A DNA stretch of 64,000 nt from Hydrogenimonas thermophila (GCF_900115615.1 NZ_FOXB01000001.1:62001-126000), one strand, 5' to 3'; counted from the stretch's first letter, positions 9,372-20,993 are shown. Numbers and translations: made by a program. Notes: generated from the letters alone by a model not told the origin.

Positions 9372-9387
9372 CTAAAGTCGACTTTAG
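9372..9387. repeat. Perfect 16-bp palindrome upstream of hisD
   Basis: CTAAAGTCGACTTTAG is its own reverse complement and can be extended to 24 bp (9368-9391) with one mismatched pair. It lies 25 bp before the hisD start, just ahead of its ribosome-binding site. It could be an operator or a small interspersed palindrome; another AGTCC-containing palindrome lies just after hisD. Confidence 0.55.
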
Positions 9388-9412
9388 CCGACAAGTTCTG
9401 GTGGAGGATTTT

Positions 9413-10702
9413 ATGCTTTTATTTAATACAACAGACAGCGATTTTAAAGAGAAGTTTAGTGAACTGCTTGGTCGCGGTGCTATGGATATAGAGCAAGTTT
9501 CTGAGATTGTTAAAAATATTATAAAAGAGATACAGTCTGAAGGAAATGAAGCTTTAAAGCGACATATTGCAAAGTTTGATCGATGGGAAGTAAAAGAAGA
9601 TAGTGACTTAATGGTTGACCCACGTGATATGAAAAAAGCTTACGACAAATTAAGCAGTGAATTACGTGATGCATTGCACTTAGCATATGATCGCATTAGA
9701 AACTATCACGAAAAACAGATGCCAAAGAGTTGGATAGACTTTGACAAAGCAGGAAATACTCTTGGTCAGAAAGTTACTCCTGTTGATCGTGCCGGTTTGT
9801 ATATTCCAGGTGGTAAGGCTGCTTACCCAAGTTCACTTTTAATGAATGCAATTCCTGCAATTGTTGCAGGAGTTGAAGAGATTATAGTTACAACACCAAC
9901 TCCTGACAATGAGATAAATGAACTGCTTTTAGCTGCAGCTCATCTTTGTGGAATTACAAAAATGTTCAAAGTAGGCGGTGCCAGTGCTATTGCGGCTATG
10001 GCGTATGGTACGCAAACTATTCCAAAAGTTGATGTTATTACTGGTCCGGGAAATATATTTGTTGCAACAGCTAAAAAGCTTGTTTACGGTGATGTAAACA
10101 TCGATATGATCGCAGGTCCGAGTGAAATAGGCATTTTAGCTGATAATACAGCTATTCCTGAGTATTTGGCTATAGATCTTCTTTCTCAAGCAGAACATGA
10201 TGAGATGGCAAGCTCTATACTCATTACACCTTCGGCAGAGTTGGCTGAGTCTGTACGTGAATTAGTTTATGTAGAGCTTGCAAAACTTGAGCGTGAAATG
10301 ATTGCAAGAAAATCAATTGAAGAGAGAGGTGCCATAATAGTTACTGAAACTATGGAAGAGGCTGTAGAGTTAATGAACAGAATTGCTCCTGAACACCTTG
10401 AAGTAGTAACTGCGAACCCTTTTGATCTTTTGCCACATATTAAACATGCAGGTGCTATTTTTCTTGGTTCATTTACTCCTGAGCCAATTGGTGATTATAT
10501 GGCTGGTCCTAATCATACATTACCTACAGGTGGTACAGCCAAGTTTTACTCACCACTCAATGTTGAGAATTTCTTGAAAAAGTCATCTATTATCTCTATG
10601 AGTGAAGATGGTATAAATGAGATTGGCGAAGCTTGTGCGCTATTGGCAAAGACAGAAGGTTTGACAGCTCACGAAAAGTCTGTACGTATTCGCTTGAAGT
10701 AG
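9413..10702 (+). CDS. hisD: Histidinol dehydrogenase
   Basis: This enzyme catalyses the last two steps of histidine synthesis, NAD-dependent oxidation of histidinol to histidine. The 429-residue product has family motifs VDRAGLYIPGG, KVDVITGPGNIFVATAKK, AGPSEIGILAD, the zinc/catalytic region QAEHDEMASS, and the C-terminal GPNHTLPTGG. An in-frame GTG lies at 9401, but it overlaps the strong ribosome-binding GGAGGA at 9403-9408, so the ATG at 9413 is the better start. It stands alone, apart from other his genes, and palindromes lie on both sides. The assignment is firm. Confidence 0.96.
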   Translation: MLLFNTTDSDFKEKFSELLGRGAMDIEQVSEIVKNIIKEIQSEGNEALKRHIAKFDRWEVKEDSDLMVDPRDMKKAYDKLSSELRDALHLAYDRIRNYHEKQMPKSWIDFDKAGNTLGQKVTPVDRAGLYIPGGKAAYPSSLLMNAIPAIVAGVEEIIVTTPTPDNEINELLLAAAHLCGITKMFKVGGASAIAAMAYGTQTIPKVDVITGPGNIFVATAKKLVYGDVNIDMIAGPSEIGILADNTAIPEYLAIDLLSQAEHDEMASSILITPSAELAESVRELVYVELAKLEREMIARKSIEERGAIIVTETMEEAVELMNRIAPEHLEVVTANPFDLLPHIKHAGAIFLGSFTPEPIGDYMAGPNHTLPTGGTAKFYSPLNVENFLKKSSIISMSEDGINEIGEACALLAKTEGLTAHEKSVRIRLK

Positions 10703-10707
10703 TTAAG

Positions 10708-10782
10708 GCAGGACTGGAGTCCTGCTTCCAGACTCGGAAACGGGACTTTCTCAAAGAGAATGCTAAAGAACAAGAGTCCCGT
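10708..10782. repeat. Palindrome pair after hisD, possible terminator
   Basis: GCAGGACT-GG-AGTCCTGC at 10708-10725 is an 8-bp inverted repeat with a two-base centre. ACGGGACT at 10740-10747 pairs with AGTCCCGT at 10775-10782. There is no following T-run, so a classical intrinsic terminator is not clear. The shared GGACT/AGTCC cores suggest related interspersed palindromes that may still fold in RNA. Confidence 0.5.
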
Positions 10783-10801
10783 AATTAATAAAAGGGAATA
10801 G

Positions 10802-12850
10802 ATGAAGCAGTGGAGTTACAGTTTTAATAGTGAAGAAGAGTTTTCAAAGTTTGTAAAAGATAATAATTTAAAAGATAAAGAGCAGATACTTGTTCAAGTA
10901 AACTGTGGTGTTTTAAAACAAAATATTTTTGAACATGTGCAAAAGGTTATTAAAAAAGAGTTGCCACAAGCCATAATTGCAGGAGCGAGCAGTGTTTCTC
11001 AACTTTATGATGGGCATGTAACCTCAAATAAAATAGTATTTTCTATTACTCATTTTGAAAAAAGCACTCTTTCGCTATTTGAGTATACTTTTCCATCTTT
11101 TGATGAGTGTGATTATTCAAATATAGTAAAACTACTATCTAATTCTCTTAGAGATGATACAAAAGGTATTTTGCTTATTACAAATGCGGTATATTTTGAT
11201 ATTGAAAAACTGATTAGCAATATTAACAAGCATTTTGCACATATTCCAATATTTGGAGGTATTGCATCAGACAGTGATCCTCTTTTTAATTTTACAATTT
11301 TTTCTCAGAATAAGATTTATTTTGAAGAGGGTTTAATAGCTGTAATTTTCAGCGGAGAATCGCTGCAAGTCTCTTGCAACTACTATTTTGATTGGGAAGC
11401 GATTGGTAAGGAATATACTGTTACCAAGGCTGACGGGAGGTATCTATCGGAGCTTGACGGACAGCCTATTATGGATATTTACAGTAAATACTTTGGTCCA
11501 ATGGATAAAGACAAGCTTCTTAATGTTTCAATTTCTCATCCACTTATTCGTACTTCATCTGAATTTGGACAGGTGGCAAGAGCACTTTTAGAGTTAGAGG
11601 GTGAGAAAGGACTTTATACTGGAGAGTTTGAAGAGGGTGAAAAAGTTCAAATAGGCTTTGGTCACTATGAACGTATGATAGGTCGCTATGATGAGATTCA
11701 GAAGACTTATGAAAATATACCAGCAGAAGTAGCATGGTTTTACATTTGTATATCTTATAATTATGGGTATATGGATATTTTAGATGCTTCAGCATCATTT
11801 TATAAAAATTCAGATCAGTTATACGGGTTAATAACTTTTGGTGAGTTTAGTCAAAGGGAAGGAAAAAATAAGTTTTTAAACTTTACTTTAACACGTGTAG
11901 TGCTTTCTGAAAGTAGTGATTCAAGAATAGAAGTTAATAGTAAAAAACCTATTTTAGATAAAAAGGATGAACTGCTTGTTACTCTTTCAACTCTTGTTGC
12001 TTCAAGTAGTCATGAAATTATGAATCTTAACCGTTATCTTGAGCAAGAGGTTCAAAAACGTACAAAAGAGTTAGCAGAGTTAAACTCTTCACTTGAAAAA
12101 CGCATAGAGCTTGAAGTTAAAAAGAATAGAGAAAAAGATAAAATGCTCTATCATCAATCCAAGCTTGCATCAATGGGAGAGATGATAAACAATATTGCTC
12201 ATCAATGGAGACAGCCACTCAATATAATTGCTTTAGTTATGCAAGATTTGTCGCTTAAAGCTCAAATTGGCAATATTTCATATACAGAAATAGCTAATGC
12301 TGAGAAGAAAGTTAATGAAACACTAAAATATCTTTCAGATACTATTGATGATTTTAGAAGCTTTGTCTCAAATGGTGAAAACTTTTCTAGTCCAGGTGGA
12401 TTTGAAGTCTGCAAAACAATTAAAAATACAATTAGATTAATTTCTATTGTATTGGAAGATAAAAATATAGATTTGATATTGAAATTGCCTGAAGATGACA
12501 AAATTGTTAAGGGAAGCTCAAATGATTTAAAGCAGATACTTTTAAATCTTATCTATAATGCTATTGATGTTCTTAGGGAAAGAGAAGTAGAAAACCCAAC
12601 AATTAAGGTAGAGGTCAAGTATAATAAATATATAAATATTATTGTGAAAGATAATGGCGGTGGTATAAATCCTAAAATAATTGACAAAATATTTGAACCA
12701 TATTTTACTACAAAGTATAAAGCTCGAGGTACAGGACTAGGTCTTTATATGTCAAAGATGATTGTAGAGAAGAGATTTAATGGAAAAATAAAAGCCCGCA
12801 ACACAAGTCGCGGGGCAATGTTTTGGATAGAGTTGCCAATTATGGCTTAA
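10802..12850 (+). CDS. FIST-domain sensor histidine kinase
   Basis: The 682-residue protein has no clear membrane segment. Residues about 30-190 resemble FIST_N and 205-370 FIST_C, the latter ending in LITFGEFSQREGKNKFLNFT. FIST is a predicted small-ligand sensor, with amino acids often suggested. A coiled coil at about 405-450 leads to the kinase core: SMGEMINNIAHQWRQPLN with phospho-accepting His467, then the ATP-binding domain (NLIYNAIDV, DNGGGI, GTGLGLYMSKMIV). The AHQWRQPLN box is typical of Campylobacterota kinases. It converges with and overlaps by 11 bp the REC-RHH gene, which may be its partner, though convergent placement does not prove it. Confidence 0.87.
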   Translation: MKQWSYSFNSEEEFSKFVKDNNLKDKEQILVQVNCGVLKQNIFEHVQKVIKKELPQAIIAGASSVSQLYDGHVTSNKIVFSITHFEKSTLSLFEYTFPSFDECDYSNIVKLLSNSLRDDTKGILLITNAVYFDIEKLISNINKHFAHIPIFGGIASDSDPLFNFTIFSQNKIYFEEGLIAVIFSGESLQVSCNYYFDWEAIGKEYTVTKADGRYLSELDGQPIMDIYSKYFGPMDKDKLLNVSISHPLIRTSSEFGQVARALLELEGEKGLYTGEFEEGEKVQIGFGHYERMIGRYDEIQKTYENIPAEVAWFYICISYNYGYMDILDASASFYKNSDQLYGLITFGEFSQREGKNKFLNFTLTRVVLSESSDSRIEVNSKKPILDKKDELLVTLSTLVASSSHEIMNLNRYLEQEVQKRTKELAELNSSLEKRIELEVKKNREKDKMLYHQSKLASMGEMINNIAHQWRQPLNIIALVMQDLSLKAQIGNISYTEIANAEKKVNETLKYLSDTIDDFRSFVSNGENFSSPGGFEVCKTIKNTIRLISIVLEDKNIDLILKLPEDDKIVKGSSNDLKQILLNLIYNAIDVLREREVENPTIKVEVKYNKYINIIVKDNGGGINPKIIDKIFEPYFTTKYKARGTGLGLYMSKMIVEKRFNGKIKARNTSRGAMFWIELPIMA

Positions 12851-13394
12851 CGTCGTAGAATACTTTAAGAGCGCGAATAATCATTGCATTTTTAGAGATG
12901 CGCTCAACTTTAGCGTCAGCGTGGACTTTATCATAAAGATCCATTGGTAGAGTAATTGAGAAAGTTTTTGTCTCAATTTTTCTGCGTTTTGCAATTGTTT
13001 GGTTGATATTCTTAAGCATATCGATAATTTTATTAGAATCGATAGGCTTTTGAATGAAACTGTCTACTCCAATTTTGATTGCTTCTGAAATTTTGCTCAT
13101 ATCATTGCTTGCAGAGATAATTACAATAATTTGATCAGGGTTAATGTCACGGATCTTTCTTGCAAGTTCAAGTCCATCCATACCTGGCAGAATGATGTCA
13201 ATAAACACAACATCAGGTCTTCTCATTCTGTAAAGATCCAATGCATCTTCTGCGTTCATTGCAGAGTCAATTGAGTTAAAGAAGTTGCTGAAAGTAGATA
13301 CCATCAGCTCATTTGCTTCTTTCTCATCCTCTACAACTAGTGCATTTAACTTTTTTGTTTCGTTTGCAATTTTTACAATATCGTTGTCAATCAT
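12840..13394 (-). CDS. Response regulator with C-terminal ribbon-helix-helix-like domain
   Basis: The 184-residue protein begins with a receiver domain (residues 12-135): acidic pair E22/D23, phospho-accepting Asp66 in VVFIDIILPGMDG, Ser94 at the switch position and Lys117 in FIQKPID. The last 45 residues (FSITLPMDLYDKVHADAKVERISKNAMIIRAL is the core, about 145-176) have the short beta strand plus two helices of MetJ/Arc/CopG DNA-binding proteins. REC-RHH is a rare output architecture. The start has AAGGAGT upstream. It lies tail to tail with the FIST kinase. The receiver is secure; the RHH assignment is by pattern. Confidence 0.82.
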   Translation of the reverse strand: MIDNDIVKIANETKKLNALVVEDEKEANELMVSTFSNFFNSIDSAMNAEDALDLYRMRRPDVVFIDIILPGMDGLELARKIRDINPDQIIVIISASNDMSKISEAIKIGVDSFIQKPIDSNKIIDMLKNINQTIAKRRKIETKTFSITLPMDLYDKVHADAKVERISKNAMIIRALKVFYDVKP

Positions 13395-13452
13395 TATGTT
13401 ACTCCTTGGTATTGTTGTTTTAGAAGTATAACATTTAGAAACATAAAGAAAA

Positions 13453-13521
13453 ATTAACGTAATTAATTATGTGAATAACTTGAAGGTAACAAGAAGATTA
13501 TAGGTGACTATTTACGTTAAT
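13453..13521. repeat. Inverted repeat upstream of the REC-RHH gene
   Basis: ATTAACGTAA at 13453-13462 is matched by TTACGTTAAT at 13512-13521. The 10-bp arms lie 49 bases apart in the upstream region of the REC-RHH gene. They could be two operator half-sites for the ribbon-helix-helix domain; this is inferred from position. Confidence 0.35.
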
Positions 13522-13612
13522 GGACGACAGTTTAATGGGTGTAGATTAAAATAATTTATATGCAATTAGTGGAATAATACTGTTTTGATTAGGATGTTTT
13601 GATTGAAGAAAA

Positions 13613-13689
13613 TGGCGCGGTGGACGAGACTCGAACTCGCGACCCCCGCCGTGACAGGGCGGTATTCTAACCAACTGAACTACCACCGC
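13613..13689 (-). tRNA. tRNA-Asp(GTC)
   Basis: Read on the minus strand, acceptor GCGGTGG pairs with CCACCGC, the anticodon stem CCGCC/GGCGG holds loop CTGTCAC with anticodon GTC, the T arm is GCGAG-TTCGAGT-CTCGT, and discriminator G precedes an encoded CCA. It is the last of four tRNAs in one transcription unit. Confidence 0.96.
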
Positions 13690-13703
13690 ACCGATAAGAA
13701 GAA

Positions 13704-13779
13704 TGGTGGTCGCTAGTGGACTCGAACCACTGGCATCCACCTTGTAAGGGTGGCGCTCTACCAACTGAGCTAAGCGACC
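13704..13779 (-). tRNA. tRNA-Val(TAC)
   Basis: Acceptor GGTCGCT pairs with AGCGACC, the anticodon stem CCACC/GGTGG holds loop CTTACAA with anticodon TAC, the T loop is TTCGAGT, and CCA is encoded. It is the third gene of the Lys-Glu-Val-Asp cluster. Confidence 0.96.
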
Positions 13780-13787
13780 GAATAATT

Positions 13788-13863
13788 TGGCGACCCCTAG
13801 AGGATTTGAACCTCTGTGTCCACCTTGAAAAGATGGCATCCTTGGCCACTAGATGAAGGGGTC
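13788..13863 (-). tRNA. tRNA-Glu(TTC)
   Basis: Acceptor GACCCCT pairs with AGGGGTC, the anticodon stem CCATC/GGTGG (one G-T pair) holds loop TTTTCAA with anticodon TTC, the T arm is AGAGG-TTCAAAT-CCTCT, and CCA is encoded after discriminator G. Confidence 0.96.
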
Positions 13864-13887
13864 AATATGACCCTTACAACATTTACG

Positions 13888-13963
13888 TGGTGACCCGTGT
13901 TGGATTCGAACCAACGGCCCATTCCTTAAAAGGGAATTGCTCTACCAACTGAGCTAACGGGTC
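13888..13963 (-). tRNA. tRNA-Lys(TTT)
   Basis: Acceptor GACCCGT pairs with ACGGGTC, the anticodon stem ATTCC/GGAAT holds loop CTTTTAA with anticodon TTT, the T arm is GTTGG-TTCGAAT-CCAAC, and CCA is encoded. It is the first tRNA after a consensus promoter. Confidence 0.96.
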
Positions 13964-13999
13964 ATCTTTTATTTGCTTTCCTTTGCAAATGTGAGCGAA

Positions 14000-14028
14000 A
14001 TTATATGCAAAAAATTTTTATTTGTCAA
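14000..14028 (-). promoter_or_regulatory. Consensus sigma-70 promoter of the tRNA cluster
   Basis: On the minus strand TTGACA (plus 14023-14028) is followed by exactly 17 bases and TATAAT (plus 14000-14005), a perfect -35/-10 pair. Initiation would fall about 30 bases ahead of tRNA-Lys. A full -35 box is unusual here, since most Campylobacterota promoters lack one, and suits strong stable-RNA expression. Confidence 0.85.
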
Positions 14029-14046
14029 GGGTTTTTGCAAAAATTT

Positions 14047-15132
14047 TTAAAAAAAATCATTTGACCCTATTTGAAGCAGGATTTTATAGGCATAAAACAT
14101 GCTTTGTTCTTGTATATATTGGCGGTCTCCTTCGAAGTGTAGTTTCTCTATAATTGTGCGTTCATCTGCTATTGCACCTATAAATACAGTACCTACAGGT
14201 TTTTGTGCTGTTCCTCCTCCAGGACCAGCTATTCCACTGATTGCCAGTGCATAATCTGCCTTGGTAATCTCTTTGGCTCCAATGAGCATCTGCTCAACAC
14301 ACTGCTCACTTACAGCACCATAATATTCTAAAGTCTCTTTCTCTACACCAAGCCATCCAGCTTTAAGTGCATTTGAGTATGTCACAAGTGAGCCGTTAAA
14401 TACATTTGATGCTCCAGGCTCTTTGGTTAACTGTGCTGCTACCAACCCTCCTGTACAACTCTCTGCAAAAGTTACACTCTTTTTTGCCAATGTCAATTTT
14501 TCAATGATATATGCAAAAATATTGTCAGTTACAATAGCTTTATCTGGAAGCAATTGTTTTGCTCCTTTTAGAAACTGCTCTAATTGTCCATATTTTTTAC
14601 TGACAGCCTCTATCTGAAGCCATCCTGGTGTCAGAGTTGTTATATTTATATTTATCTCATAAGTTTTGCTCAATGGATCAAGTAAAATTTTTGCACTCTC
14701 TTCATCCATATGAAAAATATGCAATATACCTCTATCTTCACTATGTTCAATCAAAAAAATAGGTAAGGTCTGTCCAGGTTCTGCCATTACAACGTTTATT
14801 GCAGAGTTATTGAATTTGATTAAGAAGCTGTTATCATCATAAATTTCACTTTTTGAAGGTATTAAAAGGTTCTCTTTAAGAATTAAAGTATCATCTATCA
14901 TTGTTGAAATAAGTTTACTGACTGGTGTAAAGGCATTTTTATTTGTAACAATTATAATATTTCCTTCTTGAGCCATTTGCTGTTGCAAAAGTGTAACAGT
15001 TTCAGTGCTGGTTTCTGGTAGTTTTATAATTTGTTCTAAAAAGCCTAAATGATTTAGTTCACGTTCAATATACTCCATAAAAGGAGTGTTGAGGTATAGA
15101 TTTTTGCCAATGATTATTAGACGGTTTTTCAT
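14047..15132 (-). CDS. cinA: CinA-family protein with NMN deamidase (PncC) domain and divergent N-terminal domain
   Basis: The C-terminal half (about 205-361) is a CinA/PncC domain with VTFAESCTGGLVAAQLT, NVFNGSLVTYSN, GAVSEQCV and the glycine-rich ISGIAGPGGGTAQKPVGTV; family members hydrolyse nicotinamide mononucleotide in pyridine-nucleotide recycling. The N-terminal 200 residues sit where CinA has its molybdopterin-binding-like domain but lack the usual N-terminal signature, so that half looks degenerate. A GTG lies nine bases upstream, but GGAGGTG overlaps it and correctly spaces the ATG at 15132, giving 361 residues. It is upstream of the tRNA cluster. Confidence 0.85.
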   Translation of the reverse strand: MKNRLIIIGKNLYLNTPFMEYIERELNHLGFLEQIIKLPETSTETVTLLQQQMAQEGNIIIVTNKNAFTPVSKLISTMIDDTLILKENLLIPSKSEIYDDNSFLIKFNNSAINVVMAEPGQTLPIFLIEHSEDRGILHIFHMDEESAKILLDPLSKTYEININITTLTPGWLQIEAVSKKYGQLEQFLKGAKQLLPDKAIVTDNIFAYIIEKLTLAKKSVTFAESCTGGLVAAQLTKEPGASNVFNGSLVTYSNALKAGWLGVEKETLEYYGAVSEQCVEQMLIGAKEITKADYALAISGIAGPGGGTAQKPVGTVFIGAIADERTIIEKLHFEGDRQYIQEQSMFYAYKILLQIGSNDFF

Positions 15133-15196
15133 AATTATCACCTCCGTAGTTTTGCTATTATATCAATAAATCAGCACATTTTAATCACCTTTTTAC

Positions 15197-15202
15197 TATA
15201 AT
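15197..15202 (+). promoter_or_regulatory. Candidate -10 element for ileS
   Basis: TATAAT lies in the 96-bp divergent region between cinA and ileS, 27 bases before the ileS start, with T-rich DNA upstream and no clear -35 box, as is common in this phylum. Confidence 0.5.
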
Positions 15203-15228
15203 CGATTAATTTTTCTCCGGAGTGATGA

Positions 15229-17985
15229 ATGGACTACAAGGCAACACTTAATCTTCCAAAAACCGATTTTCCTATGCGCGGAAACTTACCGCAGAATGAA
15301 CCTAAACGCTATGCGAAATGGTTTGAACAGAAGGTTTATGAGCGTATGAAAAAGAACCGCGAGGGCGCGGAGATGTTTACGCTTCATGATGGACCTCCTT
15401 ATGCCAATGGAAAGATACACATTGGTCATGCATTGAACAAAATTCTTAAAGATATCATTGTCAAAGACAACTACTTTCAAGGGCGTGCAGTACGATTTAC
15501 ACCAGGCTGGGATTGTCACGGTCTGCCAATTGAACAACAGGTTGAAAAGAAGATAGGCAAAGCAAAAAAAGAGCAGTTGCCAAAATCTAAAATACGTCAG
15601 CTTTGTCGTGAACATGCTGCAAAATTTGTTGAAGTGCAAAAAGAGGGCTTTAAAGCTCTTGGTGTTATTGCTGATTGGGAGAATCCATATGTAACGATGG
15701 ATTTCCGCTTTGAAGCAAACATCTATCGTACACTATGCAATGTTGCAGCAAAAGGGCTTTTGGTTGAGAGAAACAAACCTGTTTACTGGAGTTGGGCTGA
15801 ACGTACTGCATTGGCAGAAGCAGAAGTGGAGTATGAAGATAAAGAGGATTACTCTATCTATGTCGCTTTTGAGTTGGGTGACAAAGCAAAAGAGAAGTTG
15901 GGACACCCTGAAGCTGCTGCAATTGTCATTTGGACAACAACACCTTGGACGCTTCCTGCTAATGTTGGTATAAGCCTTAACCCTGATGAGATTTATGTGC
16001 TTACCAAAGATGGCTACATTGTTGCAGAGAAGCTCTTTGACAACCTGCTTGAGAGTGGGGTTGTGGAAGGTCCGATTGAGATGCGAATTCCTGCTCGTGA
16101 TCTTGAAGGAATGGTAGCCATTAACCCACTTAATGGTCGTCCTTCACGTATTGTACTTGGTGAGCATGTTGTAATGGAAAACGGAACAGGTGCTGTTCAC
16201 ACTGCTCCTGGTCACGGAGAAGATGACTACCGTGTAGGTTTGGTTAACAACCTTGAAGTCATTATGCCTGTTGATGAAGAGGGCAGGTATGATGAGACAG
16301 TTGTGCATCTTGGACTTTTGCCTAATGCAGAAGAGTTTGTAGGCAAGCACATTTTTGAAGCTAATGAAGAGATTTTAAAACTTCTTGGCAAGTCACTTTT
16401 GAAAGTTGAAAAGTTTGTTCACTCTTACCCACACTGTTGGAGAAGTCATACACCTTTGATTTTCCGTGCTACAAAGCAGTGGTTTATCAGTGTAGATGGT
16501 AAGCCAGATGGTGAAGAGAAGAGTTTGCGTGAAATAGCACTTAGTGAGATAGAGAAGACTAAGTTTTACCCTGAATGGGGACGAAATCGCCTTAACTCTA
16601 TGGTTGAGGGCCGTCCTGATTGGTGTATTAGCCGTCAGCGTGACTGGGGTGTGCCTATTGCATTTTTCCGTCACAAAAAGACAGGTGAAGTAATTTTGGA
16701 CGAAAAAGTTCTTAACTTCATCGCTATGATATTTGAGATGAAAGGGTGTGATGCTTGGTATGATATGAGCATTGAAGAGCTTCTATACCCAGGCAGTGGT
16801 TATGATCCGGCTGATCTAGAAAAAGTTATGGATATTTTAGATGTATGGTTTGATAGTGGTTCTACCTGGTATGCTGTACTAAAATCTCGTAACTATGATG
16901 CAGGAAAATTCCCTTCAGACCTTTATCTTGAAGGGAGTGATCAGCATCGTGGATGGTTCCAAAGCTCACTTCTGCTTGGATCCGCTGTTGAACATAAAGC
17001 TCCATACAAAGCTATCTTGACACACGGCTTTACTGTTGACGAGAAGGGCGAAAAGATGTCCAAGTCAAAAGGTAATGTCGTTGCACCTGATGAAGTTGCA
17101 AAAAAGTATGGTAGTGAAATTCTCAGGCTTTGGGTAGCGATGAGCGAGTATAAGAGCGATCTGAAAATCAGTGATGCTATCTTAAAGCAGGTGGCTGAAA
17201 ACTACCGAAAAATACGCAATACATTCCGCTTCTTGCTTGCCAATGTCAACGATCTTGAAGAGTTGGTACCAGTTGAGAAGATGGGAGAACTTGATCGCTG
17301 GATTGTAAAGAAAGCTAAAGAAGTCTTTGCATCTATGCGTGCATCGTTTGATATGTATGATTTCTCTAAAGGGTTCCATACTCTTAATAACTTTTTAACA
17401 AATGAATTAAGCGGTATTTATCTTGATCTTACAAAAGATCGTCTCTATTGTGATGATAAAGATGATATTACAAGACGATCTAGCCAGAGTGCAATGGCAA
17501 TGATTGCTAAAACTCTATTGCCATTGGTTGCACCGGTCCTTACATATACTGCCGATGAGTTGATGGAATTTGCACCTGCTGTTGTTAAAGGGGAAGCAAA
17601 TGATGTATTTGATCTTATTTATAAACCGCTTCCTGATGTCCAGAGTGTAATGGATGAAGATTATATGATTCGTGCTAGAGAAAGCTTCTTTGAAATTGTT
17701 GACAGACTGAAAAAAGAGAAAGCAGTCAAGCAGACATTGGAGCTTGGAATTGTTACAGAGAGTGAAAAGTTAAAAGTTTTAGATCACAAAGATGCTGAAG
17801 ATTGGTTTGTTGTCAGTGAGATTTCCAAGGCAAGTGCAAGTGAAGTTCTTGGTGAGTTTGAAGTAGATGGTGATCGTTTCACTATTGTTAGAGCAAGTGG
17901 ATACAAATGTCCAAGATGTTGGCGTTTTGCTGCACCAAAAGAGGATGGACTTTGTGAACGATGTGCAAAGGTGTTGAATGTTTGA
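15229..17985 (+). CDS. ileS: Isoleucyl-tRNA synthetase
   Basis: This essential enzyme charges tRNA-Ile and edits mischarged valine. The 918-residue sequence has the HIGH motif at 64-67 (PPYANGKIHIGHALNK), the editing-domain stretch WTTTPWTLPANVG, GWDCHGLPIE, the KMSKS loop (EKMSKSKGNVV) and a C-terminal zinc ribbon (CPRCW and CERC). Length and domain order match bacterial IleS. CGGAG precedes the ATG. The stop overlaps a small downstream reading frame by 8 bp. Confidence 0.98.
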   Translation: MDYKATLNLPKTDFPMRGNLPQNEPKRYAKWFEQKVYERMKKNREGAEMFTLHDGPPYANGKIHIGHALNKILKDIIVKDNYFQGRAVRFTPGWDCHGLPIEQQVEKKIGKAKKEQLPKSKIRQLCREHAAKFVEVQKEGFKALGVIADWENPYVTMDFRFEANIYRTLCNVAAKGLLVERNKPVYWSWAERTALAEAEVEYEDKEDYSIYVAFELGDKAKEKLGHPEAAAIVIWTTTPWTLPANVGISLNPDEIYVLTKDGYIVAEKLFDNLLESGVVEGPIEMRIPARDLEGMVAINPLNGRPSRIVLGEHVVMENGTGAVHTAPGHGEDDYRVGLVNNLEVIMPVDEEGRYDETVVHLGLLPNAEEFVGKHIFEANEEILKLLGKSLLKVEKFVHSYPHCWRSHTPLIFRATKQWFISVDGKPDGEEKSLREIALSEIEKTKFYPEWGRNRLNSMVEGRPDWCISRQRDWGVPIAFFRHKKTGEVILDEKVLNFIAMIFEMKGCDAWYDMSIEELLYPGSGYDPADLEKVMDILDVWFDSGSTWYAVLKSRNYDAGKFPSDLYLEGSDQHRGWFQSSLLLGSAVEHKAPYKAILTHGFTVDEKGEKMSKSKGNVVAPDEVAKKYGSEILRLWVAMSEYKSDLKISDAILKQVAENYRKIRNTFRFLLANVNDLEELVPVEKMGELDRWIVKKAKEVFASMRASFDMYDFSKGFHTLNNFLTNELSGIYLDLTKDRLYCDDKDDITRRSSQSAMAMIAKTLLPLVAPVLTYTADELMEFAPAVVKGEANDVFDLIYKPLPDVQSVMDEDYMIRARESFFEIVDRLKKEKAVKQTLELGIVTESEKLKVLDHKDAEDWFVVSEISKASASEVLGEFEVDGDRFTIVRASGYKCPRCWRFAAPKEDGLCERCAKVLNV

Positions 17986-18085
17986 TTTAAGTCAACCGAT
18001 TAGCTGGCAAGTAATTGTCGGAACAATCGGTTTGATATTACTAATAACAGCACTAGGTGTTTTGGCAGTAAATAAAAGATGTTAA
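17978..18085 (+). CDS. Small single-pass membrane protein candidate overlapping the ileS stop
   Basis: An ATG at 17978 inside the ileS end opens 35 codons: a short polar start (MFDLSQPISWQ), one continuous hydrophobic stretch of about 20 residues rich in Ile, Leu, Val and Gly, and a basic end (NKRC). The layout is that of a minimal membrane protein, N-terminus out or in not determinable. The 8-bp overlap suggests reinitiation after ileS. No family is recognised, and chance cannot be excluded. Confidence 0.5.
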   Translation: MFDLSQPISWQVIVGTIGLILLITALGVLAVNKRC

Positions 18086-18090
18086 TAGTT

Positions 18091-18163
18091 TGAGTTGGGA
18101 GTTAAGAGTTAGGAGTTAGGGATTGAGTAATTTCTAAACTCCGAACTCCTAATCCCGACCTCC
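18091..18163. repeat. Heptamer-based imperfect inverted repeat between ileS and gatA
   Basis: The left arm is a run of TTAGGAG-like heptamers (GGGAGTTAAGAGTTAGGAG). The right arm is their approximate reverse complement (CTCCGAACTCCTAATCCC). The 7-base period and inverted arrangement recur at 20991-21039 and, with a variant heptamer, at 55518-55573. The result would be a long hairpin in RNA. Confidence 0.7.
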
Positions 18164-18183
18164 AAATAAAAAGGAGATATGAT

Positions 18184-20990
<2,807 letters not shown>

Positions 20991-20993
<3 letters not shown>

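Noticed and set aside
9372-9387. T-box or riboswitch leader for hisD
   Set aside because: The palindrome is only 16 bp with no further pairing or tRNA-like stem; a leader RNA is not supported.
13546-13849. Two overlapping minus-strand reading frames of 60-97 codons
   Set aside because: They run through four tRNA genes and have no ribosome-binding site; the tRNA folding explains the DNA.
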